In this document: one piece after another, positions 17,054 through 26,389 of the stretch
Numbering within the stretch: position 1 is the first letter of the stretch
Layout: every line of letters starts with the position of its first letter
Assembly (NCBI RefSeq): GCF_009795715.1
Contig: NZ_WTCR01000010.1
Coordinates: forward strand, 124,001 to 188,000
DNA: 64,000 nt
Reading direction: 5' to 3'
From: Labilibaculum euxinicum
GTDB lineage: Bacteria; Bacteroidota; Bacteroidia; Bacteroidales; Marinifilaceae
Made by a program: the position numbers and the translations under genes
The notes under the pieces: model-generated
What the model was told of the DNA's origin: nothing
The model's database searches: none
What the model saw: the letters and a program-made list of their open reading frames with translations, nothing else

Positions 17054-18283
17054 GTGATCAAGCAACAATCTGTTAACAGCAAATTTAAGCTCAACCTAAT
17101 CCTTAAAATTACTCAGGCGATTAATGAAAACTTATCAATTGATGAGCTTTTGCAGCAGTATAAGAATATCTTATTTAATGATCTTAAGATTGGGAAAATT
17201 GCGGTTTATAAATTTAGTTCTCACTGGGAAAAATTATTGATATCCGGTATTTCAAAAGAATGCATTGATAAGATCAAAATTGGAAAACACTTAAGCAGTA
17301 TTTCTGAAATCACATATATCTCGCGTGATTTACCCGAAGTACTCTGGTCTTTTGATTTTATTATTCCGGTTATCCACAAAAATTCGGTTCTTGCATACAT
17401 CCTAATTGGTGATATTGATGAAGAAATGGAAGGGATGAGCCCGGCAATCAAACACCTTAGCTTTATACAAACCATTTCCAATATTATTATTGTGGCAATG
17501 GAGAACAAACGCCTGTACAAACAATTATTGATTCAGGAAGCTTTTAAGAAGGAAATGGAATTGGCTTCAAAAATCCAAAGCCTTCTAATACCCAATCAAA
17601 GCTCTTTACCGCAAAATCAATATATTTCTACCTGCGGATATTATCAGCCACACTTTGAAATTGGCGGCGATTATTATGATTTTATCAACTTTAACGATCA
17701 GGAATTGGGATTTTGCATTGGCGATGTTTCAGGAAAAGGAATCCCGGCAGCCCTAATCATGTCTAATTTTCAAGCTACATTGCGGGCGCTTTTCCGGCCT
17801 GAAACACCGCTGGATGAACTCATGATTCAATTGAACCAAAAAGTATGCGACAACTCAAGCAGTGAGAAATTCCTGACCTTTTTTATCGGAATTTACAATT
17901 ACACCACAAGAAAATTAAAATATGTGAATGCCAGTCATCACCCTCCACTTCTTTACAATTTTGAAAATGGAGAAACTACCTCACTAAAAAAAGGATGTAT
18001 TGGTTTGGGTATGCTTAATGAAATTCCAGCCATATCAATTGGAGAAATTACGATTAATGAGCATTCAAAGCTGCTTTGCTATACCGATGGATTAATAGAA
18101 CTGGAAAGAGATGATCAAATGGAAGTAGGCGTTCAGTTCCTAACCAAAACGTTCGCAACACAAAAAAATATTTCAGATACCTTTGCAGATCTGATACATC
18201 ACATTGACATCGGAAAAAAGAATAAGGCCGTAATAGATGATATCTCATTGTTCGGCATTGAATTCAAAACAACACAAATGTAA
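17054..18283 (+). CDS. GAF-like plus SpoIIE/PP2C-type serine phosphatase (RsbU-like)
   Basis: The product has about 409 residues if the GTG at 17054 is the start (IKQQSVNSKFKLNLILKITQ). TTG codons at 17000 and 17012 are alternatives, and there is no suitable ATG. A GAF-like sensor region (about 10-165) is followed by a helical linker (KEMELASKIQSLLIPNQ), then the SpoIIE phosphatase domain with FEIGGDYYDFINF, FCIGDVSGKGIPAALIM and LLCYTDGLIELERDD, which hold the metal-binding aspartates. Relatives dephosphorylate STAS-domain anti-anti-sigma factors. No such partner lies next to it. A terminator shared with the converging lipoprotein gene follows. Confidence 0.88.
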   Translation: MIKQQSVNSKFKLNLILKITQAINENLSIDELLQQYKNILFNDLKIGKIAVYKFSSHWEKLLISGISKECIDKIKIGKHLSSISEITYISRDLPEVLWSFDFIIPVIHKNSVLAYILIGDIDEEMEGMSPAIKHLSFIQTISNIIIVAMENKRLYKQLLIQEAFKKEMELASKIQSLLIPNQSSLPQNQYISTCGYYQPHFEIGGDYYDFINFNDQELGFCIGDVSGKGIPAALIMSNFQATLRALFRPETPLDELMIQLNQKVCDNSSSEKFLTFFIGIYNYTTRKLKYVNASHHPPLLYNFENGETTSLKKGCIGLGMLNEIPAISIGEITINEHSKLLCYTDGLIELERDDQMEVGVQFLTKTFATQKNISDTFADLIHHIDIGKKNKAVIDDISLFGIEFKTTQM

Positions 18284-18286
18284 AAA

Positions 18287-18312
18287 GAACCGGCTAATGC
18301 CGGTCCTTTTTA
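18287..18312. terminator. Bidirectional terminator between converging genes
   Basis: GACCGGCATTAGCCGGTTC-type hairpin (arms AACCGGC / GCCGGTC with one mismatch) with T-rich sequence beyond it on both strands. It serves the phosphatase on the plus strand and the lipoprotein on the minus strand. Confidence 0.75.
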
Positions 18313-18330
18313 CATTTAAATAAGATTTCC

Positions 18331-18777
18331 TTATTGTATTTCGAAAGCGATATCTTTTGAGACTGATTTTCCAGCAGTATCTTTAACTGTTACAGAAAAC
18401 TTATAAGCTCCAGGCTTAGCATTATCAGGAGTTGCTATATTAAAACTAATTACTTTTGATACTCCGGAAATAGCAGGTACTGCATTGCCAGCAGCATCAG
18501 TATCTGAAAGGCTATTAAAACTAAACTCTTCAACAGTTTTTGCAGACTTAACTCCAGTATACGATACAGTTACAGTATAAGATGCTAATGCAACATTATC
18601 CGTGGCAGTAAAGTTGACACTTAAATTTGAACCTGCTGTAACTACTGTGCTTGTTGTTGGGCTAGCAATTGTAACTGTAGGATCAACAGTATCTTCTTTG
18701 TCATCACCACCACTACTGCCACAACTCATCATACCTATTGAGAAAAGAACGATAAGGGCATACTTTAAGAATTTCAT
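18331..18777 (-). CDS. Lipoprotein with an Ig-like domain (DUF4625-like)
   Basis: The product has 148 residues from ATG 18777 (MKFLKYALIVLFSIGMMSCG). A longer frame from 18849 would run into tyrS and is not used. The lipobox MMSC predicts lipidation, and the next residues GSSGGDDKED contain the acidic/glycine-rich export context typical of Bacteroidota surface lipoproteins. One immunoglobulin-like domain follows (PTVTIASPTTSTVVTAGSNL ... DTAGKSVSKDIAFEIQ). The pattern resembles DUF4625 lipoproteins, but I hold that family name loosely. It follows tyrS at 61 bp on the same strand. Confidence 0.8.
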   Translation of the reverse strand: MKFLKYALIVLFSIGMMSCGSSGGDDKEDTVDPTVTIASPTTSTVVTAGSNLSVNFTATDNVALASYTVTVSYTGVKSAKTVEEFSFNSLSDTDAAGNAVPAISGVSKVISFNIATPDNAKPGAYKFSVTVKDTAGKSVSKDIAFEIQ

Positions 18778-18838
18778 ATAATCTGATTTTAGTTTGTGAT
18801 TTAGTTTTATGTAATAAAAATAGTTGATAGCTAGCAAA

Positions 18839-20131
18839 CTAGCAAGCAACTACAAGGAAATAATTCTTTTTACCTTTTTGAACCAAAAAATATTTATCTG
18901 CAATTAAATGTTCTTTTGTAATTAACATCTCCGGATTATCTACTTTTTCCTTATTAATACTGATTGCATTGCCTTTAAAAAGTCTTCTTAATTCTCCTTT
19001 CGATGGAAATACATCTGTTTTAACAGCCAATAATTCCAAAACATCAATGCCATTGTCAAATTCAGACTTACTAACAGAAAATTGAGGTACTCCTTCAAAA
19101 ACTGATAAGAATGTCTCTTCATCCAATTTTTTCAAAACATCAGCTGTGGCTTTTCCAAATAAAATTTGAGATGCTTCAACTGCTGTATTGTAATCTTCTT
19201 CGGAGTGAATCATGATAGTTACCTCTTTAGCCAACCTCTGCTGCAATTTTCTCATATGAGGAGCTTCCTGATGTTCTTCTATCAGAGCAAAAATTTCTTC
19301 TTTCGGAAGAAGTGTGAATATTTTAAGGTATTTCGCGGCATCTTCATCAGAGGTGTTCAACCAAAACTGGTAGAATTTATAAGGCGAAGTACGTTTAGGA
19401 TCTAACCAAATATTTCCTGATTCTGTTTTTCCGAACTTTCCACCATCTGCTTTAGTAATCAGCGGACAAGTTATCGCAAAAGCAGTACCACTTTCTTTTC
19501 GGCGAATTAATTCTGTTCCGGTAGTAATGTTTCCCCACTGATCGGAACCACCCATTTGCAATTTGCAGTTCTTAGTTCGGTAAAGTTCCAAAAAGTCGGT
19601 TCCCTGCACTAATTGGTAAGTAAATTCGGTAAAAGACATTCCTGCTTTAGAATCAGCACTTAATCTTTTCTTTACAGAATCCTTACTCATCATATAGTTC
19701 ACAGTAAGGTGTTTGCCAATATCACGAATAAAATCAAGAAAAGTAAAGTCCTTCATCCAATCGTAATTGTTCACCATTTCGGCAGCATTTGCGGCATCTG
19801 AATCAAAATCCATGAACTTGGAAAGCTGCGCACGTAAACATTCCTGATTGTGACGAAGAGTTTTTTCATCCAGTAGATTTCTTTCCTGAGATTTCCCTGA
19901 AGGATCTCCTATCATGCCGGTTGCTCCACCTACCAATACAATTGGCTTGTGCCCTGATACCTGAAAATGTTTTAACATCATTACACCAACAAGGTGTCCG
20001 ATGTGCAGTGAATCTGCCGTAGGATCAATTCCTACATAAGCTGATGTTAGTTCTTTTGCAAGTTGTTCTTCTATTCCAGGCATCATATCGTGAATCATGC
20101 CCCGCCACTGGAGTTCCTCTATAAAATTCAT
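18839..20131 (-). CDS. tyrS: Tyrosine-tRNA ligase
   Basis: The protein has 430 residues. The class I signature HIGH is intact at residues 43-46 (SLHIGHLVG), and the second signature appears as KFGKTESG, the form usual in TyrRS. The tyrosine-binding block [34 protein letters not shown] is present. The C-terminal 70 residues form an S4-like RNA-binding domain ([21 protein letters not shown]). It charges tRNA-Tyr with tyrosine and is essential. The ATG at 20131 gives the expected start. Confidence 0.98.
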   Translation of the reverse strand: MNFIEELQWRGMIHDMMPGIEEQLAKELTSAYVGIDPTADSLHIGHLVGVMMLKHFQVSGHKPIVLVGGATGMIGDPSGKSQERNLLDEKTLRHNQECLRAQLSKFMDFDSDAANAAEMVNNYDWMKDFTFLDFIRDIGKHLTVNYMMSKDSVKKRLSADSKAGMSFTEFTYQLVQGTDFLELYRTKNCKLQMGGSDQWGNITTGTELIRRKESGTAFAITCPLITKADGGKFGKTESGNIWLDPKRTSPYKFYQFWLNTSDEDAAKYLKIFTLLPKEEIFALIEEHQEAPHMRKLQQRLAKEVTIMIHSEEDYNTAVEASQILFGKATADVLKKLDEETFLSVFEGVPQFSVSKSEFDNGIDVLELLAVKTDVFPSKGELRRLFKGNAISINKEKVDNPEMLITKEHLIADKYFLVQKGKKNYFLVVAC

Positions 20132-20230
20132 CTGTTCTGTATTTAATTTCCTGATAGGAATCTAATTATCAATTTTCTATTTGAATGGCAAAGATAAGAA
20201 TTTTACCATTTTATTATGCTGTAATTTTTT

Positions 20231-21259
20231 CTATTCAACAACCAGTGAAATCAAGCTGTATAAAATCCCCGATATCAGTAAAATATTATAGATAAAAGAA
20301 AGCATAAAGAATTTCACAATTGTTTTTATCCATGATTGCCGATAATAAAATTTCAAGGCCAGAAAAAGCTGTACGGGAATCAATAAATAAAGATAAAAAG
20401 CAAACGATTGTAAAAACTCTAACTTAGTCATTATCAACAACTCACTAACAATCACAATCACAAAAATAAAAGAATGGAAATTAAGTGATATTAATAAATG
20501 TTCTAACAAATAATGCTTCCTTCGGATGTAAAACAGTGCCAAAAACAAAGCAAATACCGGAAGTATAATCAGCAAGGTTTGTGATAATTTTTTATAGACA
20601 TTATCCATCATCAAGGTCGGATTTAACTTCCACATGTCAATCACACGTTTTATATCAGAATTTCCGAACTTGTTATTCTTCCCTCCCTTTCCGCCAAAAG
20701 TAATTGATTGCGCCGTTTGTGCAGTATCCTGACTAATATTTAAGTTAAACAATCCTTTTTTTAATTCTGAATTGGTCAAAGAATCTGACTCCAAGCTATC
20801 TATCTGGTTTTTATTTTCATCAACCATATCCTCGAAATAGGATAATACATCAACATCTTTTCCTTCCTCTGTTGTAAAAGTAAAGTTTTTTTCTGCCTGA
20901 GTTTCGGGCATGTGGTTGTGGGAAAGCAGTAAAAATGCAAAAAAAGTAAGAAATAGATACAGTCGAAAAGGTGGCGTATATCTGGCTCTTTTTCCTTTCA
21001 TAAATTCTTTGGTAAGATAACCCGGACGAACAAATAGCGGGACTATCGTATGAAGAAATTTATTATCAAGCGATAGAGCATCACCAAGCGATTCGGACAA
21101 GACACTAAAAAAAGGTCTGTGAAAATCTTTTACCGACTGACCACAATTGGAACAAAAACTTCCATTAACCGGATGTTCACAATTAGCACAAAACCCCTCA
21201 AAATGAAAAACTTTCCTTTTGGGAAGTTTTTGGATGTATTTCTTAATTATTTCTTTCAT
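20231..21259 (-). CDS. DUF3667 membrane protein with N-terminal zinc ribbon
   Basis: The protein has 342 residues. A zinc ribbon CANCEHPVNGSFCSNCGQ lies at about residues 24-41, followed by the family block FHRPFFSVLSESLGDALSLDNKFLHTIVPLF and LTKEFMKGKRARYTPPFRLYLF, then a first membrane segment. A soluble stretch (about 110-205) is rich in acidic and polar residues, and about four membrane segments close the protein. This is the DUF3667 arrangement. The function of the family is unknown. Its ATG overlaps the stop codon of the CvpA-like gene in a TAATG junction, so translation is probably coupled. Confidence 0.85.
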   Translation of the reverse strand: MKEIIKKYIQKLPKRKVFHFEGFCANCEHPVNGSFCSNCGQSVKDFHRPFFSVLSESLGDALSLDNKFLHTIVPLFVRPGYLTKEFMKGKRARYTPPFRLYLFLTFFAFLLLSHNHMPETQAEKNFTFTTEEGKDVDVLSYFEDMVDENKNQIDSLESDSLTNSELKKGLFNLNISQDTAQTAQSITFGGKGGKNNKFGNSDIKRVIDMWKLNPTLMMDNVYKKLSQTLLIILPVFALFLALFYIRRKHYLLEHLLISLNFHSFIFVIVIVSELLIMTKLEFLQSFAFYLYLLIPVQLFLALKFYYRQSWIKTIVKFFMLSFIYNILLISGILYSLISLVVE

Positions 21260-21801
21260 TAGACTTCAAGAGGGAGTTCTTCTTTCACTTTTTCCTTAAT
21301 CTTTTCTTTCGTATCACTAAAATCTGAATTAAACAATTCAAACATCTTTTCCGAAACAGTTGTCATTGGACTATATAAGTAGCTTTCATCCTTTTTTTCA
21401 TCTGAAATAAATTCAAATTTTCGATCTAAATAATCAACAAAATAGACAATAATACCGATTATAATAATCCCCTTCATTAAACCAAATACCATTCCCAAAA
21501 TTCGGTTAAACATCCCTAAAGCAACAGCTTCAACAAGTGAATTTAGAAGCTTGCCAATGATATGAACAATAATTACAATGACAATAAATGTGATTCCAAA
21601 TGAAATGTATCCCATGTATTCGGAGTCGTAATTAAAACGATCCCTTATGAATTGCGCCGTAAAATCGGAGAAATGAATGGCACCATAGATCCCTAATACT
21701 AAAGCAATCAAGGTAGCAATCTCAAAGATGAAACCATTCTTAAAACCTTTAACCATTACCCAAAGCAATGGAATACCTATCAATATATCGATAATATTCA
21801 T
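21259..21801 (-). CDS. CvpA family membrane protein
   Basis: The product has 180 residues from ATG 21801 (MNIIDILIGIPLLWVMVKGF). A frame start at 21867 adds 22 residues that do not fit the family. Four membrane segments and the motif GFKNGFIFEIATLIALVLGIYG are characteristic of CvpA/colicin V production proteins. The C-terminal tail is charged and soluble. CvpA homologues affect envelope integrity and, in enterobacteria, colicin V release and bile tolerance; the biochemical role is unclear. It is the first gene of a coupled pair with the DUF3667 protein. Confidence 0.88.
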   Translation of the reverse strand: MNIIDILIGIPLLWVMVKGFKNGFIFEIATLIALVLGIYGAIHFSDFTAQFIRDRFNYDSEYMGYISFGITFIVIVIIVHIIGKLLNSLVEAVALGMFNRILGMVFGLMKGIIIIGIIVYFVDYLDRKFEFISDEKKDESYLYSPMTTVSEKMFELFNSDFSDTKEKIKEKVKEELPLEV

Positions 21802-21935
21802 TTGTAATGCGTTTCTAATTTGACAATGATCACCAAATATAAGTAAAAACCAACATAACCTGAGCATAATATTTAGATAAGAAACAAGACCTCAATTAAA
21901 ATTTCTTTATATTTAAATCAGTAAACTATTCAAAT

Positions 21936-23447
21936 ATGGCTTTAATAAACTCTCTTGTTAGTTGGCTGAATACGAAAAGACTCTCTCAGATCGATTTTTT
22001 TAAAAATCATCCGATTGAAACTCAGAAAGAAACCCTTACGCAATTAATCGAACAAGCTTCGAATACTGAATGGGGAAAAAAGTATGACTTTAAAAGTATT
22101 CGCACACTTTCTGAATTTAAAGATAGATTGCCGGTTCAAACCTATGAAGATATTGAACCTTACATTAACAGACTTAGGAATGGTGAGCAAAATATTTTTT
22201 GGCCTTCCGAAATAAAATGGTTTGCCAAATCGTCAGGCACCACCAATTCGAAAAGTAAATTTATTCCGGTGAGTAAAGAAGCTTTGGAAGACTGTCACTT
22301 TCGAGGAGGAAAAGACATTTTAGCCATCTATACTTCTCTGTTCCCCGAAACCGGGATTTTTAGAGGGAAAGGATTAACACTTGGAGGAAGTCATCAGATT
22401 AACAACATCAAAAATGATTCTTACTATGGCGATTTGTCGGCTATTCTAATTCAAAATTTACCTTTTTGGGCTGATTTTATAAGAACACCTGATACGTCTA
22501 TTGTATTGATGGATGAATGGGAAGAAAAACTGAATAAAATGACAGAAGCAACACTGAATGAGAATGTAACCAGTTTATCTGGTGTACCTTCCTGGTTTCT
22601 GGTTCTGTTAAAACATATTTTAAATGCTTCAGGCAAAAACAACATTCACGAAATATGGCCTAATCTTGAACTTTTTGTTCACGGCGGTGTTAGTTTCGAC
22701 CCTTACCGTGAACAATTTAAAGAATTATTGCCATCGCAGAATATGAACTATCTGGAGACTTATAATGCCTCCGAAGGTTTTTTCGGAATTCAGGATAATC
22801 CTTTGGATGATTCACTTCTTTTGATGTTGGATTACGGAATTTATTATGAATTTATTCCTGTCGGATGTTTGGCCAATGATCATCCAAAAGCCATCAGTTT
22901 AGAAGAGGTAAAACTTCATACAAACTACGTAATCGTTATTACAACCAATGGAGGATTGTGGCGTTATCAAATTGGAGACACCATCCGATTTACATCAAAA
23001 GCCCCGTTTAAATTTAAGATTTCGGGCAGAACCAAACTATTCATCAATGCCTTTGGTGAGGAATTAATTATTGACAATGCCGAAAAGGCAATTCAAACAG
23101 CGTGTGCCAAAACCAATTCAATCATTAAAGAGTATACAGCCGCTCCTGTGTTTATGGCATCGAATCAAAAAGGGGCTCACCAATGGTTAATTGAATTTGA
23201 AAAAGCACCCGGCAACATTGACGAATTCAATTTCATATTAGACAATGCCTTAATGAGTGCAAACTCTGATTATGAGGCAAAAAGATACAAAAACATTACT
23301 CTTGAGAAACCACACATTACCATCGCTAAACCTGGTTTATTTTATCAGTGGCTGAAAGAAAAAGGGAAATTGGGCGGTCAGAATAAAGTGCCCCGACTTT
23401 CAAATAATCGTGATTTAATTGAGGAACTACTACAAAAAAACAACTAA
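21936..23447 (+). CDS. GH3 family acyl-adenylating protein
   Basis: The protein has 503 residues. It belongs to the GH3 superfamily first known from plant auxin-responsive genes, where members conjugate amino acids to acyl acids through an adenylate. ATP-binding motifs are visible: WFAKSSGTTNSKSKFIPVS (motif I), YNASEGFFGIQ (motif II), then LWRYQIGDTIRFT and FKISGRTKLFINAFGEELI (motif III and hinge). Bacterial GH3 proteins occur in many Bacteroidota, but their substrates are not established. A small protein of unknown fold follows six bases later and is probably co-translated. Confidence 0.9.
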   Translation: MALINSLVSWLNTKRLSQIDFFKNHPIETQKETLTQLIEQASNTEWGKKYDFKSIRTLSEFKDRLPVQTYEDIEPYINRLRNGEQNIFWPSEIKWFAKSSGTTNSKSKFIPVSKEALEDCHFRGGKDILAIYTSLFPETGIFRGKGLTLGGSHQINNIKNDSYYGDLSAILIQNLPFWADFIRTPDTSIVLMDEWEEKLNKMTEATLNENVTSLSGVPSWFLVLLKHILNASGKNNIHEIWPNLELFVHGGVSFDPYREQFKELLPSQNMNYLETYNASEGFFGIQDNPLDDSLLLMLDYGIYYEFIPVGCLANDHPKAISLEEVKLHTNYVIVITTNGGLWRYQIGDTIRFTSKAPFKFKISGRTKLFINAFGEELIIDNAEKAIQTACAKTNSIIKEYTAAPVFMASNQKGAHQWLIEFEKAPGNIDEFNFILDNALMSANSDYEAKRYKNITLEKPHITIAKPGLFYQWLKEKGKLGGQNKVPRLSNNRDLIEELLQKNN

Positions 23448-23453
23448 TTATTT

Positions 23454-24224
23454 ATGCTGCAATTCCTTCTTTGGATATCTCTTTTGTTTCCATCTCAAAA
23501 TAATGTTCAAATCAATCAGATTCATGATTTTATTTCGGTTGATCACCTAGGCAATATATTTGTCGTGAATAAGTCCGAATTAATGGAATTCAATTCGAAG
23601 GGAGAGAAATTGGCCGTTTTTTCGAATTCCATGCTGGGTTCTATCTGTCATATTGATGCCTCGAACCCACTTCGAATACTAATTTTTTACAATGATTTTA
23701 ATCAAATATTATTTCTGGACCGTAATCTGGCAGAAATTGGCGGCGAAATTGATTTATTTGAATTTTCGGATAACGAAACCGAATTGGTTTGCACTTCTGC
23801 AAATGGTGGGTTTTGGATTTATAATTCAAATGACAATCAGGCAATTCATATTTCGGACATTGGCAAAATAATAAATCAAAGCAGCTTACTGAACTCCTTT
23901 TTTCAGGATTGTATTCCTGATAAAATGCTGGAATACAACAACGATTTGTACCTCCTTTATCCGGAAATGGGAATTCTGAATCTGGATCGGAACGGCCAAT
24001 TCAAGAAAAAAATTTCACTGCCGGGCATCAAAAACTTCCAAATATCCAAAAACACACTTCTATACACAACTGAATCAGGAATTTATTCCTTTCAGCCAAT
24101 GGCTAAAGAAGACAAATTAATTTTCAATTTAGAAGATTCGAAAGATGCTCAGCTTACCATCCAAAACAACATTTTGTATGTCTCCAATAAAAAGTCAATA
24201 TCAATTAAAGCACTAACACTCTGA
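23454..24224 (+). CDS. Secreted protein, beta-propeller-like, partner of the GH3 gene
   Basis: The product has 256 residues with a short signal-like N-terminus (MLQFLLWISLLFPSQ). The mature part has repeating strands with asparagine/aspartate turns (FISVDHLGNIFVVNKSELME, FNSKGEKLAVFSNS, LFLDRNLAEIGGEI, LDRNGQFKKKISLPGI), suggesting a beta-propeller of the NHL/YVTN kind. I do not recognise a named family. It starts six bases after the GH3 stop codon, so the two are almost certainly an operon, although one protein appears cytoplasmic and the other exported. Confidence 0.75.
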   Translation: MLQFLLWISLLFPSQNNVQINQIHDFISVDHLGNIFVVNKSELMEFNSKGEKLAVFSNSMLGSICHIDASNPLRILIFYNDFNQILFLDRNLAEIGGEIDLFEFSDNETELVCTSANGGFWIYNSNDNQAIHISDIGKIINQSSLLNSFFQDCIPDKMLEYNNDLYLLYPEMGILNLDRNGQFKKKISLPGIKNFQISKNTLLYTTESGIYSFQPMAKEDKLIFNLEDSKDAQLTIQNNILYVSNKKSISIKALTL

Positions 24225-24322
24225 TTAAAAATAACCTGCAATTTATTGGTGTTTTTTCCAATTGAATTCCTGAAAAATATTCTTAATTTTAGTTGCCTTT
24301 TTCACACAAAGTAAACATAAAT

Positions 24323-24937
24323 ATGCACATTGCTGTTGCCGGAAATATTGGAGCTGGTAAAACTACACTAGCCGGATTATTAGCTAAACACTACGGATGG
24401 GAAGCTCATTTCGAAGATGTTGATGAAAATCCATATTTAAATGATTTTTACGATGATATGAAGCGATGGTCGTTCGCTCTTCAGATTCATTTTTTAAATA
24501 GTCGTTTTAATCAGGTTTTGGCCTTACGCAAATCCGGGAAAGACATCATTCAGGACAGAACCATCTACGAGGATGCCTATATTTTTGCTCCCAATCTGGA
24601 ATCGATGAGTTTAATGCCCAGAAGAGATTTTGACAACTATCTGTCTCTTTTCAATATCATGAGTTCATTAATTCAGCCACCGGATCTGCTTATTTATTTA
24701 CGCGCAAGCATTCCTACGCTGGTAAGTCATATTCAGGAGCGTGGACGTAATTATGAGGAAACCATTCGTTTAGATTATCTGAAGCGTTTAAATGAACGCT
24801 ATGAAGCATGGATATCGGGCTATGCAAATGGTAAACTGCTGATTATTGATGTGGACAACATTAATTTCCTGAAAACCCCTAAAGACTTAAGTGAGGTAAT
24901 CAACAAAATTGATGCTCAGCTAAACGGACTCTTTTAA
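24323..24937 (+). CDS. Deoxynucleoside kinase, first of a tandem pair
   Basis: The product has 204 residues from ATG 24323 (MHIAVAGNIGAGKTTLAGL), with Walker A at residues 7-14. A frame start at 24293 is poor. The family motifs QDRTIYEDA (substrate and catalytic arginine region) and RGRNYEETIRLDYL (lid) are present. It should phosphorylate deoxynucleosides to monophosphates using ATP, in nucleoside salvage. The next gene encodes a gap-free paralogue of the same length. Specificity (dAdo, dGuo or dCyd) cannot be called with confidence from the sequence alone. Confidence 0.93.
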   Translation: MHIAVAGNIGAGKTTLAGLLAKHYGWEAHFEDVDENPYLNDFYDDMKRWSFALQIHFLNSRFNQVLALRKSGKDIIQDRTIYEDAYIFAPNLESMSLMPRRDFDNYLSLFNIMSSLIQPPDLLIYLRASIPTLVSHIQERGRNYEETIRLDYLKRLNERYEAWISGYANGKLLIIDVDNINFLKTPKDLSEVINKIDAQLNGLF

Positions 24938-25032
24938 AAAGAAGCTGTGAATTGATGATTACAGGTTAAGACTGTCTGGCTTGTAAATCCAATTCCGAAT
25001 TTATAATTCAAAACTGATAATTCTTTCAAATT

Positions 25033-25647
25033 ATGCATATCGCAATAGCTGGAAACATTGGCTCTGGTAAAACTACCCTTACCGAACTGCTTGCAAAACA
25101 ATATGGATGGGAGGCTCATTACGAGGACGTTGACGAGAACCCCTATTTAAATGATTTTTACGATGACATGAAACGATGGTCGTTCAATCTTCAAATTTAC
25201 TTTCTCAAAAGTCGGTTCAACCAAATTATGGAAATCCGTAAGGCGGGAAAAAATGTAATTCAGGATCGTACCATTTATGAAGATGCCATGATTTTTGCTC
25301 CGAATTTATTTGATATGGGTTTGATGTCGCAACGCGATTTTAAAAATTACAACAACCTGTTCGAATTAATGGGATCAATGGTTCAAGCTCCCGATTTGCT
25401 AATCTATTTGCGATCGTCTGTTCCTACATTGGTCAATCAAATTCAGAAAAGAGGCCGCAATTACGAAGAAACCATCCGTCTGGATTACTTAAAAAACCTG
25501 AATGCCAGATACGAAACATGGATTCAGAATTACAATCGTGGCAAACTATTGATTGTAGATGCCGACAATATTGATTTTCTGGATAATCCTGAAGATTTAA
25601 ACAATATTATGGATAAGGTAGAGGCTCAAATTCACGGATTGTTTTAA
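25033..25647 (+). CDS. Deoxynucleoside kinase, second of a tandem pair
   Basis: The protein has 204 residues and aligns with the preceding kinase end to end without gaps, with roughly two thirds of positions identical by eye. It has Walker A GNIGSGKTT, QDRTIYEDA and lid RGRNYEETIRLDYL. Differences cluster at the substrate-facing segments (SFALQIHFLNSRF versus SFNLQIYFLKSRF; AYIFAPNL versus AMIFAPNL), consistent with different base preference. Lactobacilli have an analogous tandem pair that forms a heterodimer of deoxyadenosine and deoxyguanosine kinases. The stop codon overlaps that of the converging outer membrane gene. Confidence 0.93.
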   Translation: MHIAIAGNIGSGKTTLTELLAKQYGWEAHYEDVDENPYLNDFYDDMKRWSFNLQIYFLKSRFNQIMEIRKAGKNVIQDRTIYEDAMIFAPNLFDMGLMSQRDFKNYNNLFELMGSMVQAPDLLIYLRSSVPTLVNQIQKRGRNYEETIRLDYLKNLNARYETWIQNYNRGKLLIVDADNIDFLDNPEDLNNIMDKVEAQIHGLF

Positions 25648-26303
25648 AAACGGTAAAACAATCCGATTGATAATTCAGGAAGAGAGATTTTATCAAATCC
25701 AAGAAAATATTGATACGGATCTCCATTTTCATCTTTTGCAGTTACAGTTTCCGGGAAATCCGGAATATAAGTGTATCTCAAATTCATATCGAAACTCCAT
25801 GTACTCGATAAATTGTATAAAAAACCAATAATTGGTGTTAAACCAACTTTATTTTCTTTAATTGTTCTCTTCTGATTTAAGTTCCCAACCGATGTCGAAA
25901 TAAAGCTAATGCTGTTTTGATAATGGAAATAACCAAAAGCAAGCGATGTGTACGGTCGAAAATCCCGATCCCAACTTTCAAAAAAATAAGACCCTTTAAA
26001 CTGGGCCGATGCAATATTGTAATTCACATCGTAATTTCCAAAATGATTGCCATTCCAAAAATTATCCTGTCCTAATATACTGTAAGCAATCTCGGCACCT
26101 ACGCCTATTCTTTTATTCAGCATCATCTGACCGGTTACCCTAAATGCTGGTCCTCCTTTTGCTTGATCTCCAAAATCACCCAAAGGATACTGATAGCCTA
26201 CTGAAGCCCCGACTAACAATTCCTTTTCCTTGTAGTATTGAGCTTTCCCTGCAGAACAGATACCAATTGCCAAAAGGGAAAATATAATAGATTTAAACCT
26301 CAT
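25644..26303 (-). CDS. Outer membrane beta-barrel protein
   Basis: The protein has 219 residues with a signal peptide (MRFKSIIFSLLAIGICSAGKAQ). Alternating aromatic and glycine-rich strands follow (LLVGASVGYQYPLGDFGDQ, RIGVGAEIAYSILGQDNFW, WSFDMNLRYTYIPDFPE), and the chain ends with aromatic ...IGLFYRF, the usual C-terminal signal for BAM insertion. It fits the OmpW/PorT-like eight-stranded class of Bacteroidota. No specific function can be assigned. It converges with the second kinase gene, the stop codons overlapping by four bases. Confidence 0.85.
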   Translation of the reverse strand: MRFKSIIFSLLAIGICSAGKAQYYKEKELLVGASVGYQYPLGDFGDQAKGGPAFRVTGQMMLNKRIGVGAEIAYSILGQDNFWNGNHFGNYDVNYNIASAQFKGSYFFESWDRDFRPYTSLAFGYFHYQNSISFISTSVGNLNQKRTIKENKVGLTPIIGFLYNLSSTWSFDMNLRYTYIPDFPETVTAKDENGDPYQYFLGFDKISLPELSIGLFYRF

Positions 26304-26340
26304 CGATTCTATTTTTTTAATTTATCAGCCACTAAAATAC

Positions 26341-26373
26341 AAAAAAATGGGAACCAAATTGGCTCCCATTTCC
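26341..26373 (-). terminator. Intrinsic terminator of kbl
   Basis: Arms AAATGGGA and TCCCATTT around a short imperfect inner stem, followed on the minus strand by seven Ts. It lies between kbl and the outer membrane protein gene. Confidence 0.8.
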
Positions 26374-26389
26374 TTATCTTAAATTGAAT

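Noticed and set aside
17032-17076. Short ATG frame (14 codons) before the phosphatase
   Set aside because: It is out of frame with the phosphatase, ends quickly and has no sign of coding.
23454-24224. Possible lipoprotein status of the GH3 partner
   Set aside because: There is no lipobox cysteine after the hydrophobic N-terminus.
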